From assembly GCF_905171765.1 (NCBI RefSeq), contig NC_053397.1:4668946-4732945 (forward strand): 64,000 bases of DNA, read 5' to 3'. Under the pieces are notes generated by a model. The model searched no databases. It saw only the letters and a list, made by a program, of their open reading frames with translations, and was not told the origin of the DNA. This document shows positions 60,743-64,000 of this stretch, in pieces. The translations under genes and the position numbers were made by a program. The DNA is from Bufo bufo (taxonomy: Eukaryota > Chordata > Amphibia > Anura > Bufonidae). The stretch's first letter is position 1; each line of letters opens with the position of its first letter.

Positions 60743-63700
60743 TGCTGTGTGTTGTCAGGCTGCCGTGTGTTGTCAGACTGTGACCCTCTAAGGCCCCATT
60801 CACACGGGCGAGTATTCCGCGCTGATGCGATGCGTGAGGTGAACACATTGCACCTGCACTGAATACCGACCCATTCATTTCTATGGGGCTGTTCACATGA
60901 GCGGTGATTTTCACGCATCACTTGTGCGTTGCGTGAAAATCGCAACATGCTCTATATTCTGCGTTTTTCACGCAACGCAGGCCCCATAGAAGTGAATGAA
61001 GTTGCATGAAAACCGCAAGCATCCGCAAGCAAATGCGGATGCGGTGCGATTTTCACACACGGTTGCTAGGAGACGATCGGGATGGAGACCCGATCATTAT
61101 TATTATCCCTTATAACAGTTATAAGGGAAAATAATAGCATTCTGAATACAGAAGGCATAGTACAATAGCGCTGGAGGGGTTAAAAAAATAATAATAATAA
61201 TAATTTAACTCACCTTAATCCACCTGCTCGCGCTGCCGGCATCTCGTCTGTCTCCTTCATTGCTCAACAGGACCTGTGGTGAGCATTCATTGCAGGAACG
61301 GGACCTGTGGTGACGTCACTCCGGTCATCACATGATCTTTTACCATGGTGATGGATCATGTGATGACCGGAGTGACGTCACCACAGGTCCTGTTCAGCAA
61401 AGAAGGAGACAGAAGGAGATGCCGGCTGCGCGATCAAGTGGACTAAGGTGAATTAAATAATTTTTTATATTTTTTTAACCCCTCCAGCGCTATTGTACTA
61501 TGCATTCTGTATTCAGAATGCTATTATTTTCTCTTATAACCATGTTATAAGGGAAAATATTACAATCTACACAACCCCGATCCCAAGCCCGAACTTCTGT
61601 GAAGATGTTCGGGTTTGGGTACCAAACATGCACGATTTTTCTCACGCGAGTGCAAAACGCATTACAATGTTTGGAGGGTTTTCCCGCAACGCCCGTGTGA
61701 AAGAGGTCTTAAGCCTGCTATGTGTTGTCAGGCTGTAACCCTCCAAGCCTGCTGTGTGTTGTCAGGCTGACGTGTGTTGTCAGGCTGTGACCCTCCAAGC
61801 CTGCCGTGTGTTGTCAGGCTGTAACCCTCCAAGCCTGCCGTGTGTTGTCAGGCTGTAACCCTCCAAGCCTGCCGTGTGTTGTCAGGCTGTAACCCTCCAA
61901 GCCTGCCGTGTGTTGTCAGGCTGTAACCCTCCAAGCCTGCCGTGTGTTGTCAGGCTGTAACCCCCCAAGCCTGCCGTGTGTTGTCAGGCTGTAACCCTCC
62001 AAGCCTGCCGTGTGTTGTCAGGCTGTAACCCTCCAAGCCTGCCGTGTGTTGTCAGGCTGTAACCCTCCAAGCCTGCCGTGTGTTGTCAGGCTGACGTGTG
62101 TTGTCAGGCTGTGACCCTCCAAGCCTGCTGTGTGTTGTCAGGCTGACGTGTGTTGTCAGGCTGTGACCCTCCAAGCCTGCCGTGTGTTGTCAGGCTGACG
62201 TGTGTTGTCAGGCTGTGACCCTCCAAGCCTGCCGTGTGTTGTCAGGCTGACGTGTGTTGTCAGGCTGTGACCCTCCAAGCCTGCCGTGTGTTGTCAGGCT
62301 GTAACCCTCCAAGCCTGCCGTGTGTTGTCAGGCTGACGTGTGTTGTCAGGCTGTGACCCTCCAAGCCTGCCGTGTGTTGTCAGGCTGTAACCCTCCAAGC
62401 CTGCCGTGTGTTGTCAGGCTGACGTGTTGTCAGGCTGTGACCCTCCAAGCCTGCCGTGTGTTGTCAGGCTGTAACCCTCCAAGCCTGCCGTGTGTTGTCA
62501 GGCTGTAACCCTCCAAGCCTGCCGTGTGTTGTCAGGCTGTAACCCTCCAAGCCTGCCGTGTGTTGTCAGGCTGACGTGTGTTGTCAGGCTGTGACCCTCC
62601 AAGCCTGCCGTGTGTTGTCAGGCTGACGTGTGTTGTCAGGCTGTGACCCTCCAAGCCTGCCGTGTGTTGTCAGGCTGACGTGTGTTGTCAGGCTGTGACC
62701 CTCCAAGCCTGCCGTGTGTTGTCAGGCTGTAACCCTCCAAGCCTGCCGTGTGTTGTCAGGCTGACGTGTGTTGTCAGGCTGTGACCCTCCAAGCCTGCCG
62801 TGTGTTGTCAGGCTGTAACCCTCCAAGCCTGACGTGTGTTGTCAGGCTGTGACCCTCCAAGCCTGCCGTGTGTTGTCAGGCTGACGTGTGTTGTCAGGCT
62901 GTGACCCTCCAAGCCTGCTGTGTGTTGTCAGGCTGTAACCCTCCAAGCCTGCTGTGTGTTGTCAGGCTGACGTGTGTTGTCAAGCTGTAACCCTCCAAGC
63001 CTGCTGTGTGTTGTCAGGCTGACGTGTGTTGTCAGGCTGTGACCCTCCAAGCCTGCCGTGTGTTGTCAGGCTGTAACCCTCCAAGCCTGCCGTGTGTTGT
63101 CAGGCTGTAACCCTCCAAGCCTGCCGTGTGTTGTCAGGCTGTAACCCTCCAAGCCTGCCGTGTGTTGTCAGGCTGACGTGTGTTGTCAGGCTGTGACCCT
63201 CCAAGCCTGCCGTGTGTTGTCAGGCTGTAACCCTCCAAGCCTGCCGTGTGTTGTCAGGGTGTAACGCTCCAAGCCTGCAGTGTGTTGTCAGGCTGACGTG
63301 TGTTGTCAGGCTGTGACCCTCCAAGCCTGCCGTGTGTTGTCAGGCTGTGACCCTCCAAGCCTGCCGTGTGTTGTCAGGCTGTGACCCTCCAAGCCTGCCG
63401 TGTGTTGTCAGGCTGTAACCCTCCAAGCCTGCCGTGTGTTGTCAGGCTGTGACCCTCCAAGCATGCCGTGTGTTGTCAGGCTGACGTGTGTTGTCAGGCT
63501 GTGACCCTCCAAGCCTGCCGTGTGTTGTCAGGCTGTGACCCTCCAAGCCTGCTGTGTGTTGTCAGGCTGTGACCCTCCAAGCCTGCTGTGTGTTGTCAGG
63601 CTGTAACCCTCCAAGCCTGCTGTGTGTTGTCAGGCTGACGTGTGTTGTCAGGCTGTAACCCTCCAAGCCTGCTGTGTATTGTCAGGCTGACGTGTGTTGT

Positions 63701-64000
63701 CAGGCTGTGACCCTCCAAGCCTGCTGTGAGTTGTCAGGCTGTGACCCTCCAAGCCTGCTGTGAGTTGTCAGGCTGTGACCCTCCAAGCCTGCCGTGTGTT
63801 GTCAGGCTGTGACCCTCCAAGCCTGCCGTGTGTTGTCAGGCTGCCGTGTGTTGTCAGGCTGTGACCCTCCAAGCCTGCCGTGTGTTGTCAGGCTGTGACC
63901 CTCCAAGCCTGCTGTGAGTTGTCAGGCTGTGACCCTCCAAGCCTGCTGTGAGTTGTCAGGCTGTGACCCTCCAAGCCTGCTGTGAGTTGTCAGGCTGTGA
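60743..64000. repeat. Minisatellite, 34-bp and 18-bp units, runs off the window
   Basis: The long unit is cgtgtgttgtcaggctgtaa then ccctccaagcctgc (34 bp). A short form, cgtgtgttgtcaggctga, is interspersed. A MITE splits it near its left edge (60792-61708). The true length is unknown because it continues past 64000. Confidence 0.96.
60792..61708. mobile_element. Complete palindromic Harbinger-like MITE, 0.9 kb
   Basis: Ends ggccccattcacacgggcg and the complement of cgcccgtgtgaaagaggtc, flanked by TAA/TTA. The whole element is a palindrome centred near ttaccatggtgatgg (61340), with arms containing acctgtggtgacgtcact. Removal restores the flanking 34-bp repeat. It serves as the reference for the fragments at 23519 and 47460. 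Confidence 0.82.

Noticed and set aside
60743..64000. CRISPR-like alternation of 34-bp and 18-bp units
   Set aside because: The repeats are directly tandem without unique spacers, in a vertebrate intron, with no cas genes.
61740..64000. Possible telomeric or interstitial telomere repeat because of ccctcc-containing units
   Set aside because: No ttaggg/ccctaa runs. The 34-bp unit is unrelated to vertebrate telomere sequence.

Overview
The window is vertebrate genomic DNA, most likely from an anuran amphibian. The evidence is a split gene with GT-AG introns, several families of Tc1/mariner, hAT and PIF/Harbinger-like DNA transposons of the kind common in frogs and toads, and no bacterial-style gene packing. 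The species call is inference. The only host gene I can support is a DOCK3-type gene (dedicator of cytokinesis 3, a Rac guanine-nucleotide exchange factor) on the minus strand. Sixteen internal coding exons between 58758 and 1620 join in frame, 1607 nt in all. They encode about 536 residues, from the N-terminal SH3 domain to the middle of the DHR-1 (C2-like) domain. The first few codons lie beyond base 64000. The rest of DHR-1 and the catalytic DHR-2 lie before base 1.

Layout in transcription order (high to low coordinates): a 34-bp array interrupted by a palindromic MITE (64000-60743); a 48-bp array (60612-58976); exon 1 (58.7 kb); a second 48-bp array and a 40-bp array; exon 2 (54.4 kb); a 38-bp array; a nested transposon complex (52.6-44.75 kb: Tc1 containing a hAT, a foldback element and another insertion); a 29-bp array; a purine-rich GGA array split by a hAT-like MITE (42.1-38.1 kb); a 92-bp array (37.4-36.05 kb); exon 3; 28- and 27-bp arrays; exon 4; a very C-rich array; a 41-bp array; a G-rich array; a second Tc1 ruin with a 1.8-kb minisatellite (24.6-20.7 kb); a non-repetitive stretch that could hold enhancers (about 20.6-18.7 kb); a 51-bp array; exons 5-9; the 92-bp family again in opposite orientation (12.3-10.0 kb); exons 10-13; a Tc1 with its own 40-bp minisatellite; a Tc1 remnant with a Harbinger-like MITE; exons 14-16; and two more arrays down to base 1.

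The dominant property is tandem repetition. By my count about 29 kb of the 64 kb (roughly 45%) is minisatellite, in more than 20 unrelated families, nearly all inside the introns of this one gene. The most useful observations are: (i) a minisatellite that begins inside exon 12 and has copied that exon's 5' splice site three times, giving a possible in-frame 22-codon extension; (ii) two separate Tc1 transposase genes that each grew a minisatellite from their catalytic-domain coding sequence; (iii) the 92-bp family in inverted orientation on either side of exons 3-9, a block whose length is a multiple of three; (iv) a four-deep nest of transposons dated by target-site duplications. Long open frames inside arrays are by-products of repeat units and are not called as genes. 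No CRISPR, prokaryotic or viral system was seen.
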